Below, piece by piece: positions 35,504 through 44,645 of a DNA stretch of 64,000 bases. A program made the position numbers and the translations under genes. Position 1 is the first letter of the stretch. Every line of letters begins with the position of its first letter. This stretch comes from Candidatus Heimdallarchaeota archaeon (GTDB lineage Archaea > Asgardarchaeota > Heimdallarchaeia > Heimdallarchaeales > Heimdallarchaeaceae): positions 1 through 64,000 of the forward strand of contig JAAFKI010000154.1 of the NCBI GenBank assembly GCA_021399345.1. The letters run 5' to 3'. The notes under the pieces are model-generated. The model saw only the letters and a program-made list of their open reading frames with translations. It made no database searches and was not told where the DNA came from.

Positions 35504-36769
35504 CTAAGTTTTTTCTAGAGCATTGTAAACTAAATCAGTAATTCTGAAAGTTTCAATTGGAAGTATCCAATTATTGTCAACTGGGCAGTATTGTGTCATA
35601 ACAACCGTAACCAACTGATTTGTTGGATCTATTCTGAAAAGGACATTTAAAGCTCCAGCCCAACCATATTCACCAATAGCGCATTTATGCATATTTTCAG
35701 CTGTTTTAACTACTACACCTAGACCAAAACCAAATCCTTCATTTCGCTTAATTATCTCAGAATCTTCAGGTTGAAAGAATTGCATTTCTAGATAACTCTT
35801 ACCATCAGGTAATTGGTTTGATGACATCAGGTCAATTGTTTTCTTTGAGATGACTTTATTACCATTATACTGTCCGCCATTTAACATCATTATACAAAAT
35901 TTAAGATAATCTTCTAAAGTTGAAACCAAACCTGCTCCTCCAGACAAGAATATTGGTTTGTGGTTATAACCCTCTGCTATAGAATCAGTTATTTCAATTA
36001 AGTTGCTTTCCTGATCTTTTGTATATACTTCCACAAATCTATCTTGTTTTTCAAGAGGAACGTAAAAATCTGTATCCTTCATACCAATCTTATCAAAAAT
36101 ACGTTCTTTAAGAAATACGTCAAATGCCTTTCCAGAAAACTTTTCGATTAATAAACCCAAGACATCATGGCCAAAAGCATACCAGAAACGTGATCCTGGT
36201 TCTGAAATTAAAGGAAGACTCGCTAAACGTTTGCCAAAATTCTCTAAAGTTCCAATTCTTTGATGTTCTTCTAATACAGACTTTATTCTATTCTCGCCAG
36301 TAAAACCAAACTTCTCCCCATATAGTTTGTCAGCGGGTATACTAGGATAAAAACCATAGCTAAGTCCAGATGTATGTGTGAAAAGCTGTTTTATAGTTAT
36401 GGGATTCTTAATATCTTCTAATTCAATTTCACCCGTTTCATGGTTATATGATTTTAGTATTTTCATATTCTTGAACTCAGGAAGATATTTTTCTAATGGA
36501 TCATTTAACTCATATTTTCCCTCTTCGTGTAGTATTAATGCTGCTAAACATGTAATTGGCTTAGTCATAGAATGTATTCGGAAGATATCATCGAAGGCAA
36601 TAGAAATTTTATCTCCTTTGTCTTTCCAACCAAATTTGTTACAATAAACCAGATCTCCCTTCTTGTAAACGGCACATAAAATTCCTCCAGTATCATCATC
36701 ATCTATGTATTTTTGAAATTCAGATGTTAAATCTGTGAATGATTCTGGATTTCTTACTTCTATTTTCAT
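35504..36769 (-). CDS. Serine beta-lactamase-like hydrolase/esterase
   Basis: I take the ATG at 36769; the track starts one codon earlier at TTG. 421 residues. The active-site SxxK is SMTKPITC (about residue 75), and a tyrosine motif YAFGHDV sits at the place of YxN. The glycine-rich part WAGALNVLFRID near the end is the KTG-like strand. This class C/esterase-type family hydrolyses esters or peptides; actual substrate unknown. No signal peptide, so it acts in the cytoplasm. Single gene. Confidence 0.85.
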   Translation of the reverse strand: MKIEVRNPESFTDLTSEFQKYIDDDDTGGILCAVYKKGDLVYCNKFGWKDKGDKISIAFDDIFRIHSMTKPITCLAALILHEEGKYELNDPLEKYLPEFKNMKILKSYNHETGEIELEDIKNPITIKQLFTHTSGLSYGFYPSIPADKLYGEKFGFTGENRIKSVLEEHQRIGTLENFGKRLASLPLISEPGSRFWYAFGHDVLGLLIEKFSGKAFDVFLKERIFDKIGMKDTDFYVPLEKQDRFVEVYTKDQESNLIEITDSIAEGYNHKPIFLSGGAGLVSTLEDYLKFCIMMLNGGQYNGNKVISKKTIDLMSSNQLPDGKSYLEMQFFQPEDSEIIKRNEGFGFGLGVVVKTAENMHKCAIGEYGWAGALNVLFRIDPTNQLVTVVMTQYCPVDNNWILPIETFRITDLVYNALEKT

Positions 36770-36874
36770 CAAAAATAATGTTATTTCTTCTTTTTTATAT
36801 CCTTTTGCCTAATTTTTTAGAATTTCTCATAGGAAGAATTATCAGCAAGGAACCGTCAGTTTACTAGAGTAAAT

Positions 36875-37549
36875 ATGGATATTAGTGCTCAGGAAGAGTT
36901 GTTTGAGAAGAATTGGGAGCATTATAGTAAAATTCTGTTAGAAGATAGAGTACCTCTTTTTGATGATAGTGTAATCTACTCTGGAAAAAAACTCTATGAT
37001 AAAAACAATCCTCCTTTTCTAGCCTCTATTGTTAAGGTTCCTCATTCCCTTTGTGAAAACCTCCAACAAATTCAAGCTGCTTTCGATAGGATTGATCACA
37101 GACATACTTATTTTCATCCCATATATTTTCACATTACTCTAAAAGAATTTGGCTGGGAGGACCAAGTAGAAATCAAGGAAATCAGTGAAAAAATGACAAG
37201 GGTTGCAAATAATTTTTCACCTTTTGAATTAGAAATCAAAGGAATTAATTGCTTTGAAAGAATCATTTTTGCACAAGTGTTCGATAAGAATCAGGTTCTA
37301 GAATCTATCTTTAATAAGATTTTTGAAGAGTTTCCACATTTGGAAAAATACTTCCCATTTTATATTCCCCACATATCTTTAGCTAGAATAGAAACAACTG
37401 AAGCCAGAAATTTAATTCATGTGATAAATGAAAAATATAGAAATATGGAAATTGGATTTATGCGAGTAGAAGATATTCAGATTGTAGCGGCTAGACCTTA
37501 TCTAACGGTTGGAAGGATAGATATCCGTGAGAAAATCAGTCTTGGATAA
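36875..37549 (+). CDS. 2H phosphoesterase (LigT/2'-5' RNA ligase-like)
   Basis: 224 residues. Two HxT/S motifs in the right spacing, FHITLKEF (about residue 88) and PHISLARI (about residue 168), are the catalytic pair of the 2H phosphoesterase fold. Relatives open 2',3'-cyclic phosphates or join tRNA halves. The N-terminal 50 residues are extra. The nearby intron-containing tRNA-Phe means splicing occurs in this cell, but a functional link is only possible, not shown. Confidence 0.72.
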   Translation: MDISAQEELFEKNWEHYSKILLEDRVPLFDDSVIYSGKKLYDKNNPPFLASIVKVPHSLCENLQQIQAAFDRIDHRHTYFHPIYFHITLKEFGWEDQVEIKEISEKMTRVANNFSPFELEIKGINCFERIIFAQVFDKNQVLESIFNKIFEEFPHLEKYFPFYIPHISLARIETTEARNLIHVINEKYRNMEIGFMRVEDIQIVAARPYLTVGRIDIREKISLG

Positions 37550-37570
37550 AAGATAGTAACAATCAAAATA

Positions 37571-37580
37571 TTTTTTATAC
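37571..37580 (+). promoter_or_regulatory. TATA-like box of tRNA-Thr
   Basis: TTTTTTATAC 31-40 bases before the first base of the tRNA, the normal distance for an archaeal tRNA promoter. Confidence 0.5.
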
Positions 37581-37610
37581 GAATATCATCAAAACTCCTT
37601 GCAAAGTATT

Positions 37611-37685
37611 GCCTCGGTAACTCAGTGGTAGAGTGATTGACTTGTAATCAATTAGTCGAGGGTTCAATTCCCTTCCGAGGCTCCA
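37611..37685 (+). tRNA. tRNA-Thr (TGT)
   Basis: Acceptor GCCTCGG/CCGAGGC, anticodon stem ATTGA/TCAAT with loop CTTGTAA giving TGT, T-arm GGTTCAATTCC. Discriminator T and CCA encoded. Confidence 0.92.
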
Positions 37686-37706
37686 TCTTTTTCTTCTATT
37701 ACTTCA

Positions 37707-38240
37707 TTACAGTTTACTCTTTGCTTTTTCAATTATGTTTTGTATGAAATCTGATTTGCCTTCTGTATATTTTTCTCTATCATTTCCATATTTAAGAACT
37801 AATTTCTGTTTAAGTTCAGAATATTGTTCTACTTCTTTTGGATGTTTTCTCAAAAAATCTCTAAACAGAATATGTTTATCCCATTCATAATGACCTTTTA
37901 GCATAACATGAAGATGATGGGTTCTATAATTCTCTCCCCCTTTCACAAACATATGTCTATCTGGGATTCCCTGCTCTCCCCTATAGATAAAACCAACATT
38001 TTTTAGAGGAATAATGATTTTCTCAATATTATCAAGTGAATCAATAGCAACAGCGATATCTATTATTGGTTTAGCTACAGAGTTTGGAATGGCAGTGCTT
38101 CCAATGTGTTGGATATCAACTAGAAAATCAGCTATCACTGCTGACATTAACTCTTTTTCCTGTTTGAAAAAATCTTTCCACTGTAGATTATATGGTTTTA
38201 ACAGAACTGTACCACGTTTTAAACCAATCATCAAACCCAT
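37707..38240 (-). CDS. GrpB/UPF0157 family nucleotidyltransferase-like protein
   Basis: 177 residues. The motif HIGSTAIPNSVAKPIIDIAV with a following DSL matches the GSxxVPGLxxKPIIDI block of the GrpB family, which has a nucleotidyltransferase fold. Further conserved parts are THHLHVM and LFRDFLRKHP. Substrate unknown. Start ATG at 38240; a second ATG three codons inside is possible. Single gene next to tRNA-Thr. Confidence 0.86.
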   Translation of the reverse strand: MGLMIGLKRGTVLLKPYNLQWKDFFKQEKELMSAVIADFLVDIQHIGSTAIPNSVAKPIIDIAVAIDSLDNIEKIIIPLKNVGFIYRGEQGIPDRHMFVKGGENYRTHHLHVMLKGHYEWDKHILFRDFLRKHPKEVEQYSELKQKLVLKYGNDREKYTEGKSDFIQNIIEKAKSKL

Positions 38241-38333
38241 TTTAAAAACAGTTTATTTAGATTTTTTCATCGCTCATAATAGCAAAATGATGATGACTCC
38301 CTCCCTTCGACAGAGACCTTACTTTGTTTGTTC

Positions 38334-38654
38334 TTATGAACTATCAGCTGTTACTATTTCCATTAATCCTAATATTTCGAGTAACTTTCTTTCTAAATCG
38401 ATTCCTACTACGCCTGCTAATGCTAAAGTACTGAGAAGACTCTCAATTAATTCATCCTCAATAGTTGGATCACATTCTAAACCTTCACAGTCATCTAATA
38501 TTTGGCTAGCAAAAGCATTCAACATTTTTTCTCCCATTATTCTGCTTGGAGTTTTTGGAATATTCATTACATCTAATTGTTTTACACTGTTTCTACTGTT
38601 AATGAGTTCAAGCAGTTTCTTTTGTGCCTCGCTAATTGTTACCATCATCATCAC
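38334..38654 (-). CDS. Hypothetical small helical protein
   Basis: 106 residues, ATG run at the start (MMMMVTISEAQ) preceded by GGTGATG-like ribosome binding sequence. All-helical, with an acidic middle (DDCEGLECDPTIEDELIE) and no recognised domain. A 225-residue ORF on the other strand covers this gene and GrpB; I judge it a shadow because it crosses GrpB in antisense. Moderate to low certainty that this is a gene. Confidence 0.45.
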   Translation of the reverse strand: MMMMVTISEAQKKLLELINSRNSVKQLDVMNIPKTPSRIMGEKMLNAFASQILDDCEGLECDPTIEDELIESLLSTLALAGVVGIDLERKLLEILGLMEIVTADSS

Positions 38655-38790
38655 CTATTCTTCGGAGTTTTTCCTATTTATACAGAGATAATATTTACTT
38701 TTAAAATCATCTAATATATTTACTTAATGATTCATTGTTCCACAAGAAATCTAATAGAAAAAATTATTTTTTCCTTAGATGTGGATTCGT

Positions 38791-38876
38791 TAAGAAGAGG
38801 GGCTGAATCTCCGAAGAACCACCATTTCCATTGGAAACTATGGGGCGGGGCTTTAAACGGCTGAAAGACAACTAAT
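38791..38876 (+). ncRNA. Candidate structured RNA in a GC-rich island
   Basis: In an AT-rich gap, this stretch contains GGGGCTGAATC, a hairpin CCATTTCC-ATT-GGAAACTATGG (one mismatch) and GGGGCGGGGCTTT, ending near GAAAGACAAC. GC-rich islands in AT-rich archaea often mark structured RNAs. The ACA near the end is compatible with an H/ACA guide. Strand is assumed. Confidence 0.28.
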
Positions 38877-38888
38877 CATTAAATTTAG

Positions 38889-38925
38889 GATTTTTGTCGG
38901 GAGTCTGTAAACTGATTTTTGTCGG
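38889..38925. repeat. Direct repeat GATTTTTGTCGG x2
   Basis: Two perfect 12-base copies starting 25 bases apart. A related AATTTTGTCGG lies at 14711, just upstream of a TATA-like box. Possible protein-binding sites. Confidence 0.35.
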
Positions 38926-39051
38926 TAAGTGTAATACCAGCCTATTATCAAAAAAAGTAGTTTTCACTTAAATTTTCAAAGGTTTATACTAAAACAAATC
39001 TTTTCGATATCGAAATGTTAAAAAAAGGAGGAAGGGAAGACAATCCAACAT

Positions 39052-39127
39052 GGGCCAGTAGATCAGTTGGGAGATCGCATCGCTTGCACCGATGAGGCCT
39101 CGGGTTCAAGTCCCGACTGGTCCACCA
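39052..39127 (+). tRNA. tRNA-Ala (TGC)
   Basis: Acceptor GGGCCAG/CTGGTCC, anticodon stem CATCG/CGATG with loop CTTGCAC giving TGC, T-arm GGGTTCAAGTCCC. A73 and CCA encoded. Confidence 0.93.
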
Positions 39128-39193
39128 CCTTTACCTTTCAGAGTTAATGATTAAAGAAAGGTTTTTGTTTTCAAATAGAATAAGGATTTTGAA

Positions 39194-39919
39194 ATGATGG
39201 TTTCTGCAATTATTCCAGTCCATAATGAAGAAGGTAACGTTATACCTGTATACCGTGAACTAAAAGAGATATTGCAGAAGGTAACAACTGATTTTGAGAT
39301 AATCTTTGTAGACGATGGGTCGAAGGACACTACCTTGGATAAGCTTCTTTCACTTAAATCTAAGGAAGAAAAACTGCGTATTATTCAATTTAAAAAAAAC
39401 TATGGTAAAAGTGCAGCTCTTTCAGCTGGATTTGACAATGCAGAAGGAGATTCCATCATCACACTTGATGGAGATGGCCAAGATGACCCAAATAACATTC
39501 CTAATCTAATCAGTGCCTTAACAGAAGAATATGACTTTGTTTGTGGTTGGAGAGTTAAACGTAATGATAAATTTCTTAAAAAAACTAGCTCGAAAATTTA
39601 CAATTTTCTAAATAGGGTAATTAATCGAAGTAAAATCCATGATAATAATTGTATGCTGAGAATTTACAGAAAAGAAGCTGTTTCGGATTTAAAATTAACA
39701 AAAGGTGCACATAGATACATCCCAACAATTCTTACCAGTAAAGGTTTCAGAATTGCAGAAATAGAAGTCAATCATAGACCAAGATTAACAGGAAAATCAA
39801 GTTACGGTTTCAAACGGCTTTTTGTTGGATTCTTTCATTTATTCAGATTTCGTTCTTTTACTAGAATTAAGCAAAAGTCAGTATATGTAATAGAAAAGAA
39901 ATATGGTTTTGAGGAATGA
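39194..39919 (+). CDS. Family 2 glycosyltransferase, DPM1-like
   Basis: 241 residues. GT-A fold with PVHNEEGNV, the first acidic pair FVDDGSKDT and the metal site DGDGQDDPN. The closest well-known relatives are dolichyl-phosphate mannose/glucose synthases, which load lipid carriers for protein glycosylation. The basic C-terminal region (KRLFVGFFHLFRFRSFTRIKQK) may touch the membrane; there is no classical transmembrane pair. Tandem ATGs at the start. Converges with an epimerase gene. Confidence 0.88.
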   Translation: MMVSAIIPVHNEEGNVIPVYRELKEILQKVTTDFEIIFVDDGSKDTTLDKLLSLKSKEEKLRIIQFKKNYGKSAALSAGFDNAEGDSIITLDGDGQDDPNNIPNLISALTEEYDFVCGWRVKRNDKFLKKTSSKIYNFLNRVINRSKIHDNNCMLRIYRKEAVSDLKLTKGAHRYIPTILTSKGFRIAEIEVNHRPRLTGKSSYGFKRLFVGFFHLFRFRSFTRIKQKSVYVIEKKYGFEE

Positions 39920-39930
39920 TATCAAATAAT

Positions 39931-40920
39931 TCATACTAGCTTCTGATCTTTCATCCAGTTAAAGGCATCTTGAAAAGAATCTTTAATAGAATATTCAGGT
40001 TCAAAACCCACTATCTGGTTAATTTTTTCTAAGCTATATACTCTTGTCCTACTGAATTGATTTACTCTTCTACGGGATATTTTTGGAGTTGATTTCTTTA
40101 TTTTAGCCATTGTTTCACTAAAAACAGCTGCAGTTATCGCTAGTGGGAAACTTATTTCTTCAAATACAGGTTCTTTTCCAGTAATTTCTCCTGCCATTTC
40201 AAATAACTCCCGAGCAGTACAAGTTGAACCAATAACATGAAAAGCTTCACCATTAGCTTTTTCTGTAGCTCCACACATAACTAAAGCTCTAGCTACATCC
40301 TTATGATGAACAAAAGAAACAACAGCTTTACCAGTTCCAACAAGAGGTATCTTTCTTTCCTTCAGGAGGTAATTAAAAATTTTAGGTGCTACTTGTCTAT
40401 CCTTGGGGCCAACAATGTAAGGTGGTCTAACTGCTGAAGCAAAAAAACCATGCTCTCGTGCATACTTGAAAACTAATTTCTCGGCTATCCATTTAGTTTC
40501 ATGATAAGGGTGATCAGATTTTTTTGGATGATCCTCTTTTATTGGTTGATTTTTTACCTTGTAACCATAAATGCCAACTGTACTTATATGTAAGAATTTT
40601 TTCCCATTGTTCTCAATAAATGCTTCAAGCAAATTTTTTGTACCTGTCACATTAACATCGTAATATAATCTTGAGGGAATATTATCTCTAGCTTCTCCAG
40701 CAGCATTATAGACATCATCTATTCCACTTAATGCTTTTAGTAGAGATTCTTTGTCCGTTAAATCTCCTTTAACGAAACTGATACCTAACTCTTCTAAAGC
40801 AGGATATTTTTTGTCTGACCGAGTTAATGCTTTGATTTCTGTTTTTGGATATTCTTCTCTTAATTTCTTAGCAATAAAATATCCCACTGCACTAGTAGCT
40901 CCAGTTACCAATATAGTCAT
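39931..40920 (-). CDS. NAD-dependent epimerase/dehydratase (extended SDR)
   Basis: 329 residues. Nucleotide site TGATSAVGYF (TGxxxxxG) at the N-terminus, STVGIYG and the catalytic YHETK at about residue 137-141. Similar to 3-beta-hydroxysteroid dehydrogenase/isomerase-type and sugar-epimerase members; the substrate cannot be read. It faces away from cysS, sharing a 124-base intergenic region that contains a palindrome. Confidence 0.87.
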   Translation of the reverse strand: MTILVTGATSAVGYFIAKKLREEYPKTEIKALTRSDKKYPALEELGISFVKGDLTDKESLLKALSGIDDVYNAAGEARDNIPSRLYYDVNVTGTKNLLEAFIENNGKKFLHISTVGIYGYKVKNQPIKEDHPKKSDHPYHETKWIAEKLVFKYAREHGFFASAVRPPYIVGPKDRQVAPKIFNYLLKERKIPLVGTGKAVVSFVHHKDVARALVMCGATEKANGEAFHVIGSTCTARELFEMAGEITGKEPVFEEISFPLAITAAVFSETMAKIKKSTPKISRRRVNQFSRTRVYSLEKINQIVGFEPEYSIKDSFQDAFNWMKDQKLV

Positions 40921-41004
40921 TTTCTTCTATCTAAAATAAAACGGGTTCTATATATTTTTTTAGAGTGAAAAAGGACTAGAAGCTAAATTATTTTAACTTC
41001 TGTT

Positions 41005-41019
41005 AAAGCGAAACGCTTT
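41005..41019. promoter_or_regulatory. Palindrome AAAGCG-AAA-CGCTTT before cysS
   Basis: Perfect six-base inverted repeat with three-base spacer, 26 bases before the cysS start, within the divergent intergenic region. Could be an operator or a leader hairpin followed by T6. Confidence 0.3.
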
Positions 41020-41044
41020 TTTAAGCCGATTTTGTAACTAATTT

Positions 41045-42478
41045 ATGATAAAAATTTATAGCACTCTTACACGTCTACTTGAAGAGTTCAAGACTATTAA
41101 ACCTGGTGTTGTGAAGTGGTATAACTGTGGACCAACAGTTAATGGTCTCATGCATTTAGGCCATGCTAGATCTGCTATAGCCTTTGATACTATTCGAAGA
41201 TATCTTGAGTATAAAAAATACAAGGTGGTATATGTAATGAACTTCACAGATATCGAAGATAGAATGATCGAAGTAGCAAATAAAGAAAAACGAGCAGTAT
41301 TAGAGGTTGCTGAAGAATATTTAAACTATTTCCGACGAGATATGGCTAATTTAAATCTCAAAACTGCCACAGTACATCCTAGAGCTATGCTCCACATTAA
41401 CCAAATGATTGAGTTCATTGAGGGGTTAATAGAAAAAGGATATGCGTATGAGAGTAATGGGGATGTCTATTTTGATGTCAGAAAGTTCGAAGAATATGGA
41501 AAACTATCAAATCAGAAGTTAGAAAATGTTCTTCAAGAGGGAACAGAAGATACCAAAAATCCCAATAAAAGGTTTCCTGCAGATTTTGCACTATGGAAGA
41601 ATGAAAAACCAGGTGAACCAAGTTGGTCATCACCTTGGGGTAAAGGAAGGCCAGGCTGGAATCTAGAATGCTCTTGCATGTCCAGAATCTATCTTGGTGA
41701 CACTTTAGATATCCACAGTGGTGGTCAAGATCTCATCTTTCCTCATCATGAGAATGAAATTGCTCAATCTGAATCACTTACAGGAAAACCATTTGCCAAT
41801 TATTGGCTCCATAATGGTTACATCAATATCGATAAGGAAAAAATGAGTAAATCTCTAGGCAATTTTGTTAATATTGTGGATTTACTCCAACATTATTCTA
41901 CAGATGCTGTGCGTTTGTTTGTCCTTCAAACCCATTACCGTAGTCCAATCATTTTTACTGAGGATGCAATAGATCAAGCTCAAATAACATCGGACAGGTT
42001 GTTTGATGTTATTTTACTAACCAAGAATTATGCAACCGAAACAACAGTGAATAAAAGTGCTCTATCGGATTTAGATAAAGAGTTACTAGAAAAAATCACC
42101 AAAGCTAGAGAGGATTTTGTCAAAGCGATGGATGAAGATTTCAACACATCTAATGGTTTTGCTGTAGTCTTTGATTATTCTAGGGAAGTTAATGATTATC
42201 TTCGAAAAGCAGACCAAATTAATGGAGCTGTTATTAACAAAGCTGATGAACTATTCAATGAATTCAGATCAGTTTTCGGCTTATATGAAGATTTTAACAG
42301 TTACCTATCAATGGATTTAGTTGAAAAACTAGTTAAACTTCTTGTTGAAATCCGTGGTGAATATAGGAAAGAGAAGAACTGGGAAATGAGTGACAAAATA
42401 AGAGATGAGCTAAAGCATGCTGGTGTCACCTTAGAAGACAATCCAAAAAGAATTCTCTGGAAACTTAGTGAAAACTAG
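41045..42478 (+). CDS. cysS: Cysteine--tRNA ligase
   Basis: 477 residues, standard length. Class I synthetase with HIGH motif HLGH at 37-40, KMSKS in the second half, zinc ligands around YNCGPTV (C28), LECSCMS and FPHHENE. It charges tRNA-Cys with cysteine in an ATP-dependent reaction. This means the organism does not rely only on the SepRS/SepCysS route. No truncation. Confidence 0.97.
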   Translation: MIKIYSTLTRLLEEFKTIKPGVVKWYNCGPTVNGLMHLGHARSAIAFDTIRRYLEYKKYKVVYVMNFTDIEDRMIEVANKEKRAVLEVAEEYLNYFRRDMANLNLKTATVHPRAMLHINQMIEFIEGLIEKGYAYESNGDVYFDVRKFEEYGKLSNQKLENVLQEGTEDTKNPNKRFPADFALWKNEKPGEPSWSSPWGKGRPGWNLECSCMSRIYLGDTLDIHSGGQDLIFPHHENEIAQSESLTGKPFANYWLHNGYINIDKEKMSKSLGNFVNIVDLLQHYSTDAVRLFVLQTHYRSPIIFTEDAIDQAQITSDRLFDVILLTKNYATETTVNKSALSDLDKELLEKITKAREDFVKAMDEDFNTSNGFAVVFDYSREVNDYLRKADQINGAVINKADELFNEFRSVFGLYEDFNSYLSMDLVEKLVKLLVEIRGEYRKEKNWEMSDKIRDELKHAGVTLEDNPKRILWKLSEN

Positions 42479-42557
42479 GTACTTCCTCCTTTTTATTTTT
42501 AATTTCAGACAAAATAATCTAAAATGATTTATAGTCCATACTTAATTAACAAAGTTA

Positions 42558-42977
42558 ATGACTAGGATGTTTGGAACACCTGAAGATTACAAAGTATACA
42601 TGTACACTGCAGTAGGTATGGTACTTGCTGGTGTTGTAGCTTTTGTTGTTTTTCTGATAATTGGAATTGCAGCTTTGATTTCAGCAAGTATAATTACTAT
42701 CGGATGTGGTTTCACTATAGCTGCAGCAATGGGTTTTGGCTTTCTTAGAAAGAAGAAGAAGGACACTAACGCTGACTTCAAAATTACAATACTAATTAGA
42801 ATTCTGTTACTTCTAGCTTTTGCTGTGAGTACCTATTTAATCGTATTCGCAGGTTATTATGTAGAAACTGACCCATTCTCTACTAATATGCTTATCACTC
42901 TGACAATTGCACTTCCAATAGTTATTATATCACTAATTACTTGTGACCTATTTCTAAATCGAAAGAGGAATAATTAA
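42558..42977 (+). CDS. Small membrane protein, four helices
   Basis: 139 residues. Four hydrophobic segments at about 18-37, 39-58, 77-97 and 105-125, with a basic loop (RKKKKDTN) between the second and third. No recognised family. ATG start; ends adjacent to the stop of the arylsulfotransferase-like gene, which is convergent. Could be an accessory envelope protein. Confidence 0.6.
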   Translation: MTRMFGTPEDYKVYMYTAVGMVLAGVVAFVVFLIIGIAALISASIITIGCGFTIAAAMGFGFLRKKKKDTNADFKITILIRILLLLAFAVSTYLIVFAGYYVETDPFSTNMLITLTIALPIVIISLITCDLFLNRKRNN

Positions 42978-44570
42978 TCATCTGGCCATAAAAATTAGTT
43001 TTTTTCTTCTGAGACTTATAGCAGATACTACAAATAGTGGTATCACTAAATATAATGGCTGAAATCTTGATTTATTTACAGTTTCTGGAGGATTCTCTGA
43101 TATTTGTACGTTGATTTGTTCAGTGTTTTGATGCCCACTCTCATCTTTAATAACTATAGTTAGATTGTAATTACCATCTTCTAAGTAGCCTAGATCTACA
43201 CTCAATGAAGTTGGTTGCCAATACTTCTTGAAATCAAGTTCAGATTGTTCTATTAATTCCTCCTCGAAATATAGTTTATAGCTGCCATTCATTGGATATT
43301 TATTTCTAAAGTTGTAGAAAGCTTCCCAGTTTATGATTGTTTTTTCACCAGATTTTATCCAATACAATGGATCTATTTGTATTATTGGTGAAAGTGATAC
43401 TCTTTCCATTCTGTAAACTCCTCCTGCAATATCTCCTTCTTTTGGAAAATACATCTCCCAAACAATTTCTGATTCGCTATTTACTTCGACCAATCTTGCC
43501 CCAATTGTAGTTTCTCCTTCATGCCCGTGTGTCCCGAATGTTCCTAATTTATTACCATTGGGTAACAGGTCTGCGTCACCCCACCAAGCAGTATGATAAT
43601 TCTTAGGAGATGAAAATTCATAAGTTGTATTAGCAGTCATTGTATTTTCATCAATAATAATCTCAATAATCCTCGAATGATGATTCAAATTGTCTGTCTG
43701 ATTGTGTTCATCATTATCAAAATAGATGAAGGAATTTTCAGATGTTATCTCTAGTGCATGACCATGATAGAAGAGGATGTCTTTTATGTTTCCATAAATA
43801 TCTCTCATTGTAAAGTCTCCATGCTCTCCTAGAGACCAGAGTAGAGAACCTGTTTTATGATCTATCTTGTAAAAAGTGTTAGTATTTCTACAACTGACAT
43901 AAATTACATCTTGATCTTGATCGTAGCTTATTGAATTTGCATGTGTGACATCAGCAACCCCTCCAATTTCTAAGTCCTCATAAGGACACCAATGACTAAA
44001 GGGTATAAAATCGCCCATATTCACACTCCAGACCAAAGTTCCATTAGGAGTATATTCTGCTATTTGATCATACAAATATTCTGTTCCTTGGTTTTCAATT
44101 ATATAAGGATGCAGAGTAAAATAAGTGTCATTTGCTTCATTTCTTTCATATTCATGGTGCCCTTTGAATCCTAATTGTTCGGTCTCATCAGTTTCAATAT
44201 TCCACAAGAAAGCTCCAAAATAATTACCATATAGAAGAGTTGTTGAATTGAGAAATTCAACGCTCATGAAACCATCAAGTCCTATATCTTTTTCTATGAT
44301 GATATTGCCTCCCATATCTGTTAAATAAAGAGTTTTATCCACAGATGTATAGTCAACCATACTCCTTCTTTCAATAATAAAAAGATTATATGCATCAAAA
44401 TAATCACCATTAGAAATTATTACAGGATTTCCACGAATACTAGTTGTATCTGTTAATTCTTCTATGCTTCCCTGGCTAATCATTACGTTTGAAGTAAGGA
44501 AAAGCAAGATTAGTACTGATGGATATATTTTGGAGGTTATTGAAGTATTGAGCATAGATAGTATCTCCAT
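42978..44570 (-). CDS. Secreted arylsulfotransferase-like beta-propeller protein
   Basis: 530 residues. Signal peptide at the N-terminus (PSVLILLFLTSNVM), C-terminal membrane helix (PLYLVIPLFVVSAISL) with a basic tail. The middle repeats resemble bacterial arylsulfotransferase propellers: THANSISY, SLLWSLGEHGDF and the FYHGHALE motif with a candidate catalytic His; then NHHSRIIEI and NTTYEF. Family members transfer sulfate between phenols; many archaeal ones are uncharacterised. Faces the outside of the cell. Activity is inferred from family only. Confidence 0.68.
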   Translation of the reverse strand: MEILSMLNTSITSKIYPSVLILLFLTSNVMISQGSIEELTDTTSIRGNPVIISNGDYFDAYNLFIIERRSMVDYTSVDKTLYLTDMGGNIIIEKDIGLDGFMSVEFLNSTTLLYGNYFGAFLWNIETDETEQLGFKGHHEYERNEANDTYFTLHPYIIENQGTEYLYDQIAEYTPNGTLVWSVNMGDFIPFSHWCPYEDLEIGGVADVTHANSISYDQDQDVIYVSCRNTNTFYKIDHKTGSLLWSLGEHGDFTMRDIYGNIKDILFYHGHALEITSENSFIYFDNDEHNQTDNLNHHSRIIEIIIDENTMTANTTYEFSSPKNYHTAWWGDADLLPNGNKLGTFGTHGHEGETTIGARLVEVNSESEIVWEMYFPKEGDIAGGVYRMERVSLSPIIQIDPLYWIKSGEKTIINWEAFYNFRNKYPMNGSYKLYFEEELIEQSELDFKKYWQPTSLSVDLGYLEDGNYNLTIVIKDESGHQNTEQINVQISENPPETVNKSRFQPLYLVIPLFVVSAISLRRKKLIFMAR

Positions 44571-44645
44571 ATATTGTTCTCTTCAATAAATCTATCTTTA
44601 TTTCTTAATCGTTAAAACTTATATTAACTTGTGAAGATAAATGGT

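Larger units (their letters stand above)
38655..39051. other. Gene-free region between 38334 gene and tRNA-Ala
   Basis: About 400 bases without a supported ORF. It holds a GC-rich island with hairpin potential (38791-38876) and two copies of GATTTTTGTCGG (38889 and 38914), described separately. The rest is AT-rich. Confidence 0.5.

Noticed and set aside
38014-38691. 225-residue plus-strand ORF
   Set aside because: It runs antisense across GrpB and the small gene at 38334. GrpB has clear family motifs, so this ORF is a shadow.
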